Below are positions 46,301 through 55,804 of a stretch of 64,000 bases of DNA, piece after piece. The notes beneath the pieces are model-generated. The model ran no database searches and was not told where the DNA came from. It saw only the letters and a list, made by a program, of their open reading frames with translations. This stretch comes from Candidatus Rhodobacter oscarellae (GTDB lineage Bacteria > Pseudomonadota > Alphaproteobacteria > Rhodobacterales > Rhodobacteraceae). The position numbers and the translations under genes are program-made. Positions within the stretch are counted from its first letter, which is position 1. Every line of letters starts with the position of its first letter. The stretch covers positions 730,124 to 794,123 of the forward strand of contig NZ_LFTY01000002.1 in assembly GCF_001078595.1 (NCBI RefSeq), in the 5' to 3' direction.

Positions 46301-49300
46301 TGACAGCTCGCGCCTTCGGCGATGGTGCCTCCGGACAGCGCGAAGGAGGACGCGCCCGCATTCGCCGTCAAGGTGCCGCCGCAGGTGTTGCTGCCCGCCG
46401 GGGTCGGCGCAACCACCAGCCCCGAGGGCAGGGCGTCGGTGAAGGCGACGCCGGTGGCCTCAATCAGATTGGCCGCGTTGTCGATGCTGACCGTGGCCGT
46501 GGTGGTCTGGCCCTGGTTGATAATCGCGGGCGCAAAGCCCTTGGCGACGACCGGAGCGGATGCCGCGTTCACCGTCAGGATCGCAGAGGCCGCCGTTGCG
46601 GTCGCGATGTTCGACGTCAGATCAAACATCGGGTTGGTCAGCGATCCGGCCTCCAGCGCGCGCAGCGTCACCGACACCGCGCAGGTGCCACCGCCCGCCA
46701 GGGCGCCGCCCGAAAGCGCAAACGTGGACGCGCCCGCATTTGCTGTCAAACTGCCGCCGCAGGTGTTGGTCTCGGCGGGCGTTGCCGCGATGACCAGCCC
46801 CGCGGGCAGCGTGTCGGTGAAACCCATGCCGCTGAGGTCAGCGGCGTTGCCTGAATTGTCGACCGAGACTGTGGCCACAACCGTGCCGCCCTGGTTGATG
46901 GTGCCGGCCCCAAAGGCCTTGGCAAAGCCAGGTGCTGCGGCGGGGTTCACCGCCAAATCGGTCGCCGCGGCAGTGCCGGTGGCGATGTTGGAGGTCACGT
47001 CAAAGGCGGGGTTGGTCAGCGTGCCCGCCGCGTTGCCGCGCACGGTGACGCCGACCGAGCAGGTCGCACCCGCCGCGACGGTGCCGCCAGAAAGCGAGAT
47101 CGTGCCAGAGCCCGCACTCGCGCTGAACGTGCCGCCGCAGGTGTTGCTCGCCCCCGGGGTGGGGCCCACGACCATCCCTGAAGGGAACGCGTCGGTGAAG
47201 GCGACGCCGGTCATCTCCAGGAAGTTCGCGCTATTGTCGATGGTGATCGACAAGGCGGAGGTCTCGCCCTGGGTGATCGCGCTGGGTGTGAAGGTCTTGG
47301 CCACGCCCGGCGCTGTCGCCGGATTGATCGTCAGCGGGGTGGCCGCTGCGGTCGCCGTGGGCAGCGACGAGGTCAGGTTGAGGCTCGGGTTCGCGATGCT
47401 GCCCGAGCCCAGGCTGTCCACGGTTACGGTGACTGTGCAGGTCGCGCCAGCGGCGACCTCACCGCCGGAGTAGAGGATGCTGCCGCTGCCCGCGGTGGCG
47501 GTGATCGTGCCGCCAGTACAGGTCGTGCTGGCATTGGGCGTCGCCGCGACCACAAGCTCGACGGGCAGAGTGTCGCTGAACTGCAGCGAGGAGGCCTCGA
47601 TCGAGTTCGCGCTGTTGTTGATGGTGAAGGTCGCCGTGGTGGTCTGGCCCTGCTCAATGGTGGCCGCGCCGAAGGCCTTGGCGAAGGTCGGCGCCACGGC
47701 GGGGTTCACCGTGATGTCGGCGGTTGCCGCGGCGCTGGGCGTTGGAAAGAACGACCCAAGCTGCGAAGAGGTGTTGGTCGCCGTGCCAGAGCCGCGCGCA
47801 TTCAAAAGCACCGAGACCGTGCAGGTCGCGCCCGCCGCCACAGAGCCGCCCGAGAAGACCAGGTTGCCGCCACCCGCCACCGGGTTGAATGTGCCGCCGC
47901 AGGTGCTCGACGACACCACCGGCGCGGCAACGCTCAGGTCCACGCCCAGTGGGAAGCCGTCCGTGAAGTTCAGATTATCCGCCGCAACCGCGTTGGCCGT
48001 GTTGTCGATGGTGAAGGTCAGCGTGGTGTTGGCGCCCTGGTCGATGGTGGCGGGCGAGAACGCCTTGGAGAAGCCCATCGCGACCGGCGCGACCAGCGCG
48101 GTGTCGCTGTCGGTGGCCGAGTTATTCGTCGCATTGGGGTCCAGGACCGAGGCCGTGGCCGTCGCCGTGTTCGACAGCGTGCCCGTCGCGGTGATGGCGA
48201 TGTCGCAGGTCGCGGTATAGGTCACCGAACTGCTCGCAGGCATGCTCAGCGTCTCGGCGATATCGCCCGAGAAGGCCGCCGTGTTGCCGGTGGCCCCGCC
48301 CGCGGCGACCGAAGTGGTCGCACAGCCCAGGTCAGCGGCGAACGTGTCCGCCACGCTCACGGCTGGATCCGCAGAGGGGCCCGCATTGGCCACCACAATC
48401 GAGTAGGTCGTCGTGCCACCCGAATTGGCCGAAGTCACGCCGTCAGATTTGGTGATCGAGATATCCGCCGTCGCCGGGGCCGAGGTGCTTGCGGTTGCGG
48501 TGTTGTTGCCCGCAACGGGGTCGGAGGTGCTGGAGGAAACCGTGCCGCTTGCCGAGACCGTGCCAGAGGTCGCTGCGTCCACTGTGACGGTCAGGGTGTA
48601 TTGCGCATTGCCACCAGAGGCGATGTTGCCCAGCGAGCAGGTCGCGGCGCCCGAGGGGTCCTCGGCACAGCCGGTGGTCGACACAAGCGTGGTGCCGGTC
48701 GGCACGGGCAGGTTCACTGCAACGCTCTGCGCCGTCTGGGGCCCGGCATTCGAGGCCGTGACCGTATAGACCAAGTTCTGACCCGGGGTCACAGGGTCGG
48801 GGCTGTCCGCGATGGCCAGCGACAGGTCCGCGACGGGATCGGTCACGATAAGGTTCGCGGTCGCCGGGGGCGCCAGGGACAGCCCAAAGGAAACCAATTC
48901 AGAGGTTGTGTTGAGATACGTCGCGCCTGTGGCCGTAACCGGCACCGAGAAGCCGACATCAAAGGTACAGCTTCCCCCCGACGCGTCCAACGAAAAGCCC
49001 GACGCCGTCAGCGAAGACGTGCCGGTGATGCTGCTGCCAAGTCCGCAGGGCGCGCTCGGCAGCGAGGTCGCCACAACGCCGGTCAGCATCGCGTTCAGAT
49101 CGTCGGTGAAGCCAAGGTCGCTCAGCGCCGTCGTGTTCGGGTTGCTCAGTGTGAAGGTCAGCGTCCCGCTTTCGCCGGAGGCCACGGAGCCGCTGAAGGA
49201 CTTGCTAAAGGCCAGCGGCAGGATCGAGGACACGCTGAGTTGCGCGGTGGCGGGGTCGCCAGTCACGGCAAGGCCGCCGATATCGCCGGTCACGCTTGAT

Positions 49301-52125
49301 GTCGTATTAGTGTAGGTATTGTCCACTGCACCGCCCGGCACTGTAACCGCAACGGTGATCGTGCAGGTAGCAGAGGCGGCAAGGCTGGTGCCCGAGACGG
49401 ATATCGTGCTGGTACCCGTGCCTCCGACCGTCGCGCCGCAGTCGTTCCCGGCGACCGAGGCGAAGGTCGTACCGGGCAGCATCGCCGCCAGATCGTCGGT
49501 GAAGGCTATGTTGCTGATCGCCTCGGTGGAGGACAGGTTGCTCAGCGTGAACTCCAGCGTCGCGTTGTCGCCGGGCGCGACGGGGTCATCCGTGAAGGCT
49601 TTGGACAATTCGATCTGAAGGCCTTGCACGTTCAAAATGTCTGTTGCTGGGTCCACAACAACAGGGCCGCCGCCCTGAGTGGCCGACAGCGTGCTTGTTG
49701 TGTTGCCGTAAGAGCCATCTGCCGTTCCAACAGGAACCAAAACCTCAACATCTATTGTGCACGACATGCCCGAGGTAACGCTGCCGCCGGTGTAAATTAG
49801 GAAGGTGGTGCCAGACAGAGTACCGCCACAGGTGTTGCCAGAGGGGCCACCGGTCGCCGCAAGCCCGGTCAAATTCTGTTGTAGGTTATCCGTAAAGGAT
49901 GTGATCGTCGCGTCTGCGGTGGGGTGCACGTTGCTGATGGTAAAGCGCAGGGTCGTGGTATCGCCCGCCAAAACAGTATTGGTCAGGAATTCTTTCTCAA
50001 AGGTCAGTCCGGCCACGGTCAAGTCAGCGCTTGCGGTGCCGAAAGTCTCCACTGTGCTGCTGCCGCTCGGCGTCGCCGAAAGAGCGGAGGTTGTATTGGT
50101 GTAGGTCCCAATGGCGGCGGCCGCAGGCACGTCGAGCCGGGTGACGATGGCACAGCTAGTACCTCCGGTCAGGGAGCCACCGGTGTAAGACAGATTGGTC
50201 GTGCCAGTCAGGTTGCCGCCGCATTCGTTAGAGATCACGGCGTTCAGCGAAGTGCCCGCCAGCATAGCGTTTATGTCATCGGTAAACGAGATCGCTGTGG
50301 CATCCGTGCTGTCACCGCTGCTGGTGATCACAAATTCCAGGTCAACCGTGCCGCCAGGAACTGCCGTGGCCAGGAAGGACTTAGCAAAGCTCAGGTTCAG
50401 GTTCGTGCCGACCGTCATGGAGCTGGACGCCGGGGTGCCGGTTCGCGTGGCCCCATTGACGGTGCCCGATGGCGCACCGGAGGTGAAGTTGTACTGCAGC
50501 GGCGGCAGATCGGAGTTTAGCCCGATATCGACATCAAAGGTGCAGCTGTCTCCTGCGGCACCGCTGGTCGCCAAGCTCGCGCCCGTTAGCCTTAGCGCCT
50601 GCTGATCAGTGTCCAAAAAGGCCAATGAAAGAGACGAGCCGACTCCGCAGGGGGGATCCGGCATCGGCGGGAGACTGGCGTTGGTTGGGAAGGGAAGGGG
50701 CGGGTTCATCTGCACATCGAACGTGCCGTCTGTAAGCGCAGAGCTCGCGGCATTGCTCAGCGTGAAGGACCAGGTCGAAACCCCGCCAGCATTGCCGTCA
50801 GGTGTCGTAAAGCTCAGGACCGGGGGCAGGTCCAACGCTGCGAGTACGCTAAGGTTTGCCGTCGCGGCGTTGCCGGTAAGCGACATGCCACCCACATCTG
50901 CCGTAACCGCGGTGGATGTGTTGGTGTAGCTGCCCGTCGATACGCCCGCCGGGACGCTGATGGTAACAGTGATGTTGCATCGCAAGCCCGCACCGACCGT
51001 GCCGCCGCTGTAGCTGAGCGAGGATGTCCCCACGCCAGAGGGGGTGCCGCCACATGTATTCGTGCCGATGGCCGTGACCGTGCCTGCCAAGGCGCCGAAC
51101 AGCGCTGACATGTCGTCGGTGAAGGCGATGTTGCTGGCAGCGTCCGAGCGCGACCGGTTTAGGATCTCAAATTCCAGCGTCGCGCTGCCGCCCGCCGCGA
51201 CGGGGTCGTCGGTGAATTCTTTCGTAAGCTGCGGCGCTCCTGCGGGCGCGCCCGTCACTGTCAGGGTCGCGGCGGCGCTGCCGGAATCAAGGAAGGGCTC
51301 GGTGACGTTTTGCAGGCTACCGGGCACGCTGGCGGTCACATCGGCGGAAACCGTGCATACCGTACCCGCGGGCAGAGCGTTCACCACCATGAAAGAGGGT
51401 GTAAACACTAAGCCGCCGGTGGACTGCAGTTCCAGTATGCTGCCGCCGCCGACGCCGGTTAGTGTTTGGCTTTGCGCCACCGGGCAAGTCGTTGCGGTGT
51501 TCGGCGGATCGGCCAGCACCATCCCGGCGGGCAGGTTGTCAGTCAGTGTGAAGTTTTGCGCATTCGCGCCGGCGCTGTTGTCGACGGTTAGCGTCAACCG
51601 AGAGACCCCGCCGATGCCAATTGTGGTGGGCGCGAACGCCTTTCCGACAGCCGTTGCCGCGGCGTCCACGGTCAAGCCGACACTGGCAGAGGCACTGCTG
51701 CCGTTAGAAGTGTTCAGCGTGGCAGGGCCGTTGGTGGCCGTGGCGGTCGCTGTGACGTTGGCCTCCACCGTGCAAGTCGCGCCGGGGGCAAGCTGGCCAT
51801 CTGCCATAGCGATCGACGAGCCGCCGGCCATGGCAGTGACTGTGGCGCTCGATGCGCTTGCCCCGCCGCAGGATGTGAAAGCGTTCGGGGCCACCGCAAC
51901 CGTAATGCCTGCGGGCAGAGCGTTGGTGAAATCCATACTGGTCACCGCGCCGCCGCTGGAGTTGTCGATCGTAAAGATCATCCGTGTGGTGCCGCTGGGC
52001 GCGATCGAATTTGGGGTGAACCCCACCGTGAAGGCTGGCTGCGCCCAACTCGGTGAGCCTGCAGCCGCGACGGCAACAAAGAAAATTGCGGAAAGCGCTC
52101 TGTTCAGTTTGGAAAAAATCGACAT
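43303..52125 (-). CDS. Giant repeat autotransporter / adhesin-like surface protein
   Basis: This 2,940-residue protein has a signal peptide (starting MSIFSKLNRALSAIFFVAVA, cleaved near SWA-QP). About 19 beta-sandwich repeats of 110-140 residues follow, typically F-KAFAPATI-x-QGQTTT, then TIDN-AN, FTDTLPAGL, TNTCGGTL and GA-CTVTV. Two central units (starting DLSLAIADSPDPVTPG and DISITKSDG) are DUF11-like. The C-terminal 260 residues form an autotransporter beta-barrel (DAWFEAHHKEFDTG, SLSYYRETQDSYIDS, GRLKAGVTVTEENG). Most repeats hold a Cys pair about 25 residues apart. The start at ATG 52125 follows TAGGGG. It should be secreted through its own barrel and displayed; a role in adhesion is inferred. 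Confidence 0.85.
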   Translation of the reverse strand: MSIFSKLNRALSAIFFVAVAAAGSPSWAQPAFTVGFTPNSIAPSGTTRMIFTIDNSSGGAVTSMDFTNALPAGITVAVAPNAFTSCGGASASSATVTAMAGGSSIAMADGQLAPGATCTVEANVTATATATNGPATLNTSNGSSASASVGLTVDAAATAVGKAFAPTTIGIGGVSRLTLTVDNSAGANAQNFTLTDNLPAGMVLADPPNTATTCPVAQSQTLTGVGGGSILELQSTGGLVFTPSFMVVNALPAGTVCTVSADVTASVPGSLQNVTEPFLDSGSAAATLTVTGAPAGAPQLTKEFTDDPVAAGGSATLEFEILNRSRSDAASNIAFTDDMSALFGALAGTVTAIGTNTCGGTPSGVGTSSLSYSGGTVGAGLRCNITVTISVPAGVSTGSYTNTSTAVTADVGGMSLTGNAATANLSVLAALDLPPVLSFTTPDGNAGGVSTWSFTLSNAASSALTDGTFDVQMNPPLPFPTNASLPPMPDPPCGVGSSLSLAFLDTDQQALRLTGASLATSGAAGDSCTFDVDIGLNSDLPPLQYNFTSGAPSGTVNGATRTGTPASSSMTVGTNLNLSFAKSFLATAVPGGTVDLEFVITSSGDSTDATAISFTDDINAMLAGTSLNAVISNECGGNLTGTTNLSYTGGSLTGGTSCAIVTRLDVPAAAAIGTYTNTTSALSATPSGSSTVETFGTASADLTVAGLTFEKEFLTNTVLAGDTTTLRFTISNVHPTADATITSFTDNLQQNLTGLAATGGPSGNTCGGTLSGTTFLIYTGGSVTSGMSCTIDVEVLVPVGTADGSYGNTTSTLSATQGGGPVVVDPATDILNVQGLQIELSKAFTDDPVAPGDNATLEFTLSNLSSTEAISNIAFTDDLAAMLPGTTFASVAGNDCGATVGGTGTSTISVSGTSLAASATCTITVAVTVPGGAVDNTYTNTTSSVTGDIGGLAVTGDPATAQLSVSSILPLAFSKSFSGSVASGESGTLTFTLSNPNTTALSDLGFTDDLNAMLTGVVATSLPSAPCGLGSSITGTSSLTASGFSLDASGGSCTFDVGFSVPVTATGATYLNTTSELVSFGLSLAPPATANLIVTDPVADLSLAIADSPDPVTPGQNLVYTVTASNAGPQTAQSVAVNLPVPTGTTLVSTTGCAEDPSGAATCSLGNIASGGNAQYTLTVTVDAATSGTVSASGTVSSSTSDPVAGNNTATASTSAPATADISITKSDGVTSANSGGTTTYSIVVANAGPSADPAVSVADTFAADLGCATTSVAAGGATGNTAAFSGDIAETLSMPASSSVTYTATCDIAITATGTLSNTATATASVLDPNATNNSATDSDTALVAPVAMGFSKAFSPATIDQGANTTLTFTIDNTANAVAADNLNFTDGFPLGVDLSVAAPVVSSSTCGGTFNPVAGGGNLVFSGGSVAAGATCTVSVLLNARGSGTATNTSSQLGSFFPTPSAAATADITVNPAVAPTFAKAFGAATIEQGQTTTATFTINNSANSIEASSLQFSDTLPVELVVAATPNASTTCTGGTITATAGSGSILYSGGEVAAGATCTVTVTVDSLGSGSIANPSLNLTSSLPTATAAATPLTINPATAPGVAKTFTPSAITQGETSALSITIDNSANFLEMTGVAFTDAFPSGMVVGPTPGASNTCGGTFSASAGSGTISLSGGTVAAGATCSVGVTVRGNAAGTLTNPAFDVTSNIATGTAAATDLAVNPAAAPGFAKAFGAGTINQGGTVVATVSVDNSGNAADLSGMGFTDTLPAGLVIAATPAETNTCGGSLTANAGASTFALSGGALAGGGTCAVSVTLRALEAGSLTNPMFDLTSNIATATAASAILTVNAASAPVVAKGFAPAIINQGQTTTATVSIDNAANLIEATGVAFTDALPSGLVVAPTPAGSNTCGGTLTANAGASSFALSGGTIAEGASCQVTVALRALDGGTLTNPAFDVTSSIATGTVAATDLTVNAAAAPGFAKAFSVSTLDQGQSLTATVTIDNAPNAIEASNLAFTDALPAGLVIGTASGGGSLISTTCGGTASATTGASSFSLSGGTLAEGASCTVVVVLRAVGAGTLTNPAMDLTSSIATATSAPVSLTANAAAAPVVTKVFAPATIEQGQTTTATITIDNAGNSIEAASLAFTDTLPAGLQVAAVPNESNTCGGTLTAAAGTGAVSLSGGTLAEGASCAIAVDLRATLPGTLTNPGFDVTSSIATGSAAATDLTVNAAAAMGFAKAFAPATIDLGSSSTLTFTIDNSANAIEAASMAFTDSFPAGLIVSSAPAATNTCGGTFTATALSGLVSLSGGTLAAGTTCTLSVQVQALTTGSLDNTSSELTSDLPSASPVATASLTVNAVPITSAASFNPPIIELFELTELVFLFQNDADIDQILNFIQNLPAGLNVGGAATSRANAMAGTNVSTTCSGGTVTAVEGSTQVQISGATVPANGSCELKVNVIANAIGDFSNLVGDADLVVNTIARAFVTYVVTGSDGSYAFSSSATELNATVAVAGGTGTQGPLRSSEGSYSVAIAPPTGVAFDSGVCDDGDSSVDLANNAIALTLSPLESVTCTFTALSPVQQTVDVINQFLTKRADLILSTEPNLGARGRDRLGRGFGNASALSFANGDLKAMLPFTATMQPGNYSFKSSLLQVRQAAASVQLAHGSTKDAIYVPNYRFDAWFEAHHKEFDTGTNGTGHFTAAHIGADYVLNENLLIGAMVSFDSMEDDTAISSASGSGWLIGPYMTAKLAPNLYFDARLAGGASNNKVSPFNTYTDSFDTRRLLASASLSGDFQQGNWTISPTASLSYYRETQDSYIDSTGASIPSQTVELGQLKIGPTFTGRFLGDDGEIIAPYFSVDAIYNLGQTSGVTVTNPDTASTSGWRGRLKAGVTVTEENGTKLGIGATYDGLFRSDFDAWGLSFELEIPLQKPTAR

Positions 52126-52362
52126 CCGTGCCCCTAAATCAAAACATTGAGTATGGGGGCTTTGGCTTGATGGGGTCGACACACTAAATCTTGCACCACC
52201 TCAACTCATACGAACTGTTGACCCCTAGATCTGACGTAAATGTTGCATGGGCTGGTTTTGTTTCCAAAGAAAATTGGGCGGCAAAACCCAAGGTTTCCGA
52301 CCCAGTTGGCAATTTTGGTACAGTCGCACGAAGCGGGCGAGCGTGGCGAATTCAAGGCGCGC
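52126..52362. promoter_or_regulatory. Region between the autotransporter start and soxG end
   Basis: These 237 bases hold the promoter of the giant gene and the 3' end of the sox operon. I see no strong terminator, operator or gene; the reading frames across it lack ribosome-binding sites. Confidence 0.4.
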
Positions 52363-52938
52363 TTAGGTTGCGTACTGGACCGAGGTTGTGAATGCGTGCA
52401 GGAACGACTGAGCCGAGGAGCTGGCGGATAGCAGCAGGAACCGGTCCTCGGCCTCGCGGCAGATTACGGCGCCCATATGCTCCATCACCGTGCGCTGGGC
52501 GGCGTTGATGGCGAAGCGGTCGGGATGCATATCCAGCGGGCAGAGCCGCTCCAGCGCGTCCCGCACGGTCGGGCCCTCAATGGACAGCGCGACCCAGGCG
52601 TCGGTTTGGTTGGTGGTGTAACAGGCGCCCTTGAGCTTGGCCTGCACCGCGGGCTCGGCGAGCGGAGCGTCATCGGCAAAGACCAGCATCGCCTGATCGG
52701 GCGAGAGCCGTATCAGGCGGTGCCGCTTATCCGCCGTCGAAAGGCCGACCTCTGGCAGATCCAGCTTATAGGCCTGCTTTATGGCCTTTCGTCCGACGTC
52801 CTCGCCGCCGCGGGGCAGGGCGATGGACACCAGAGCCAGCTCGGCCCGCTCCCACAGGCGGATCCCGCCGCGCGTCTCATCAAAGCCGTTCAGGGGAGAG
52901 ATCGCATCAAGCACGCTGCCGCACTCCTTCGGGGTCAA
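52363..52938 (-). CDS. soxG: Sarcosine oxidase gamma subunit
   Basis: This 191-residue protein is the last gene of soxBDAG and matches the gamma subunit in position, size and its GcvT-like features (LERLCPLDMHPDRFAINAAQRTVMEHMGAVICR). It helps assemble the heterotetrameric enzyme that oxidises sarcosine to glycine and passes the methyl to tetrahydrofolate. The ATG at 52938 would overlap soxA by 32 bases; GTG 52914 gives a shorter overlap and a start closer to SPLNG, so the true start is open. Confidence 0.88.
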   Translation of the reverse strand: MTPKECGSVLDAISPLNGFDETRGGIRLWERAELALVSIALPRGGEDVGRKAIKQAYKLDLPEVGLSTADKRHRLIRLSPDQAMLVFADDAPLAEPAVQAKLKGACYTTNQTDAWVALSIEGPTVRDALERLCPLDMHPDRFAINAAQRTVMEHMGAVICREAEDRFLLLSASSSAQSFLHAFTTSVQYAT

Positions 52939-55804
52939 TATGGTGGGCCGAGGTCACGACCACCTTGGTGTCCTTGCCGCGCACCGGATCATAGGCGCGC
53001 AGGGTCTCGCCCATGCGCGCTTTGCCGTTCTTCAGGAACCCAAGCCCGATGGAATGCCCCAGCTCGGGAGAGTAGGCCACCGAGGTCATCCAGCCCTGGT
53101 CGTTGAACATATCGGGCGCGGTTTCGCCCGCGTTGATGAAATGCGCGCCCGCGTCGAGTTTGGCCGCCTTATCAACGGGATGGAACCCCACCAGCCGCAG
53201 GTCGTCGTCGCGGTTCATCTCCTCGCGCTCGCTCAGCTTGGAGCCGATCGAGTCCTTTTTCTTCGAGACCATCCCGCCCAGGTTCAGCTGCTGCGCCGTG
53301 GTCTGCCCTGTCAACTCGTTGCCCGCGAAATGCCCCTTCTCGATGCGCATCACGCCCAGGGCCTCGGTGCCATAGGGCACCACGCCGAATTCCTCGCCCG
53401 CCTCCATCAGCTTGCGCATCAGCGCGTCGCCATAGCGGGCGGGCACGGCGATCTCAAAGGCCATCTCGCCGCTAAAGCTGATCCGGAAGAGCCGCGCGGG
53501 CGTGCCAAAGGCGGTGCATTCGCCGCAGGCCATGAAGGGGAAGGCCTCGTTCGAGATGTCGATATCCACGACCTTCTGCAGCAGGGCCCGCGCGTTCGGC
53601 CCGGCCACGGCGAATTGCGCCCAGGCGTCCGTGGTCGAGATCAGATGCACGTCCAGGTCCGGCCACAGGCATTGCCGCGCGAACTCCATGTTCCGGAACA
53701 CCAGCACCGCATTGGCGGTGGTCGTGGTCATCACAAAATGCGTCTCGGACAGCCGCGCGGTGGTGCCGTCGTCGTAACAGATCCCGTCCTCGCGCAGCAT
53801 CAACCCATAGCGGACCTTGCCCACGGGCAGCTTGGCGAAGCCGTTGGCGTAGATTTTGTTCAGGAATTCAGCGGCATCGCGCCCCTGGATGTCGATCTTG
53901 CCCAGAGTGGTCACGTCGCAGATGCCCACCGAGGCGCGGGTGGCGATGACCTCGCGATCCACGCTGTCGCGCCAGCCCTGCTCGCCTGGTTGCTTGAACC
54001 ATTGCGCGCGCAGCCAGGCGCCGACCTCGACGAAATCCGCGCCGTTCTCTTGCGCCCAGGCGTGGCTGGGGGTCTGGCGCGTGGGGCGGAAATCCTTGCC
54101 GCGGGCCCGACCGGCGAAGGCGCCGATGGGCACCGGGGTATAGGGCGGGCGGAAGATGGTCGTGCCGGTCTCGGGGATCGACTTCCTGGAGGCCTTGGCC
54201 AGCACCGCCAGCCCCAACACATTCGCCGTCTTGCCCTGGTCGGTGGCCATGCCCAGCGTGGTGTAGCGTTTCAGGTGCTCGACCGAGCGGAAGCCTTCCT
54301 GCTGGGACTGCTTGATGTCCTTGGTGGTGACGTCGTTTTGCAGGTCGACCCAGGCGCGTCCTGGGGCGTCGACCTGCCAGAAGGCTTTGATTTCAAAGCC
54401 TTCGTCGCTGCCTTTCGGCGCGTCGGCCTTGGCTGGCTTAAGCCCGAGATCCTCAAGGGCCGTGACCGCCGCGCGGTCGCCGCCTCTCAATGCAGCGCCG
54501 AGGGTCATCTCGCCATTCGCAGCGCCCGCCACGGACATGCCGGGCGGCAGGTCGGGGCCGGGCACGAAACCGGCGATGTCCTCGCGCCAGGTCGGTCGCC
54601 CGCGCTGGTGGCAGGTCAGATGCACATTCGGTGACCAGCCGCCGGAGACCGCGAGGCAATCTGCCTCAATCGTGCGGCCCTGGCCATCGGTGAGGCTCTT
54701 CAGGCCCTTCCGGCCGTTCGTCGCCGTGACCATCTCGCCGTGGCGGGTGTCGATTATCCCTGTGACCTCAACGCCTTGCGCCTTCAGCGCCTCGACCGTG
54801 GACTTGCCGTCATCATTGTTGGTGAAGACTGCAACGCGCTGGCCGGGCGTCACGCCGTAGCGGTTCACATAGGTCCGCACCGCGCCCGCGAGCATCACGC
54901 CGGGGCGGTCATTCGCGGGGAAGGCAATGGAGCGCTCGGTGGCGCCCGCACAGAGGATCGCGCGTTTCGAATAGACCCGCCACAGCACCTGGCGCGGCTT
55001 GCCGCCGCTGCTGGCGAGGTGGTCGGTGCGCCGCTCCAAAGCGCCGTAGATGCCGTGATCGAACGCGCCGTACACCGTCGTGCGGGTCATGGCGCGCACG
55101 TTCGGCATGGCTTGCAGCTCGGCCCAGGCGGAGGCGGCCCAGGCATGCCCCGGCTGGCCATCCACCTCGTAGGTCTCTGAGTTCAAGCGCCCGCCGGGCA
55201 AGAAATCCTCATCCATTATAAGCACTTGCGCCCCGGACCGTGCCGCGGCAAGCGCCGCCGACAGCCCCGCGGGCCCGGCACCGATCACCAGCACGTCGCA
55301 ATGCAGAAACCCGTGGTCATAGACATCCGGGTCCGGCTCCATGCTTAGCCTGCCCAGACCGGCGGCGGAGCGGATGAAGGGCTCGTAGACCTTCTCCCAG
55401 AACGCCTTGGGCCACATGAAGGTTTTGTAGTAAAAACCAGCACTTAGGAAGGGCGAGAGCAGGTCGTTGGCGGCCAGAAGGTCGAACTCCAAAGAGCCGC
55501 GATGGTTCTGCGAAGTCGCCGCAAGCCCGTCAAAAAGCTCGGCCATCGTGGCGCGCGTATTGGGCTCCTGCGCGGCACCCCGGCGCAGCTGCACCAGGGC
55601 GTTGGGCTCCTCTGATCCGGCGCTGAAGATCCCCCGCGGGCGGTGGTATTTGAACGAGCGTGCAATTAGTCGCTGCCCATTGGCCAGCATCGCCGAGGCC
55701 AGGGTATCGCCCTGGAAACCAACCATATTCTTGCCGTTGAACGAGAAGTTCAGCCGGTGGGAGCGGTCGATCAGACCGCCCTTAAGGCGATTGTCCTGGC
55801 TCAT
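52907..55804 (-). CDS. soxA: Sarcosine oxidase alpha subunit
   Basis: This 965-residue protein has an N-terminal Fer2-like domain (FSFNGKNMVGFQGDTLASAMLANG), a dinucleotide-binding domain with DVLVIGAGPAGLSAALAAARSGAQV near residue 170, AIAFPANDRPGVMLAGAV-like sequence, and a C-terminal GcvT-type folate domain (about residues 595-960, starting VGICDVTTLGKIDIQGRDA). It binds NAD and folate in the heterotetramer. It overlaps soxD by four bases (ATGA) and soxG at its 3' end. Confidence 0.95.
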   Translation of the reverse strand: MSQDNRLKGGLIDRSHRLNFSFNGKNMVGFQGDTLASAMLANGQRLIARSFKYHRPRGIFSAGSEEPNALVQLRRGAAQEPNTRATMAELFDGLAATSQNHRGSLEFDLLAANDLLSPFLSAGFYYKTFMWPKAFWEKVYEPFIRSAAGLGRLSMEPDPDVYDHGFLHCDVLVIGAGPAGLSAALAAARSGAQVLIMDEDFLPGGRLNSETYEVDGQPGHAWAASAWAELQAMPNVRAMTRTTVYGAFDHGIYGALERRTDHLASSGGKPRQVLWRVYSKRAILCAGATERSIAFPANDRPGVMLAGAVRTYVNRYGVTPGQRVAVFTNNDDGKSTVEALKAQGVEVTGIIDTRHGEMVTATNGRKGLKSLTDGQGRTIEADCLAVSGGWSPNVHLTCHQRGRPTWREDIAGFVPGPDLPPGMSVAGAANGEMTLGAALRGGDRAAVTALEDLGLKPAKADAPKGSDEGFEIKAFWQVDAPGRAWVDLQNDVTTKDIKQSQQEGFRSVEHLKRYTTLGMATDQGKTANVLGLAVLAKASRKSIPETGTTIFRPPYTPVPIGAFAGRARGKDFRPTRQTPSHAWAQENGADFVEVGAWLRAQWFKQPGEQGWRDSVDREVIATRASVGICDVTTLGKIDIQGRDAAEFLNKIYANGFAKLPVGKVRYGLMLREDGICYDDGTTARLSETHFVMTTTTANAVLVFRNMEFARQCLWPDLDVHLISTTDAWAQFAVAGPNARALLQKVVDIDISNEAFPFMACGECTAFGTPARLFRISFSGEMAFEIAVPARYGDALMRKLMEAGEEFGVVPYGTEALGVMRIEKGHFAGNELTGQTTAQQLNLGGMVSKKKDSIGSKLSEREEMNRDDDLRLVGFHPVDKAAKLDAGAHFINAGETAPDMFNDQGWMTSVAYSPELGHSIGLGFLKNGKARMGETLRAYDPVRGKDTKVVVTSAHHIDPEGVRQRA

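Noticed and set aside
45000-48100. Tandem repeats considered as a CRISPR-like array
   Set aside because: The units are several hundred bases long and in frame within a coding gene, without spacers.
44669-52150. Several long plus-strand frames opposite the giant autotransporter
   Set aside because: They follow the repeat structure of the real gene and give Val/Ala/Pro-rich sequence with repeated words; signal peptide, repeats and barrel all lie on the minus strand.
52191-52391. 66-codon frame before the giant gene
   Set aside because: No ribosome-binding site, unusual composition, and it overlaps the promoter region and soxG end.
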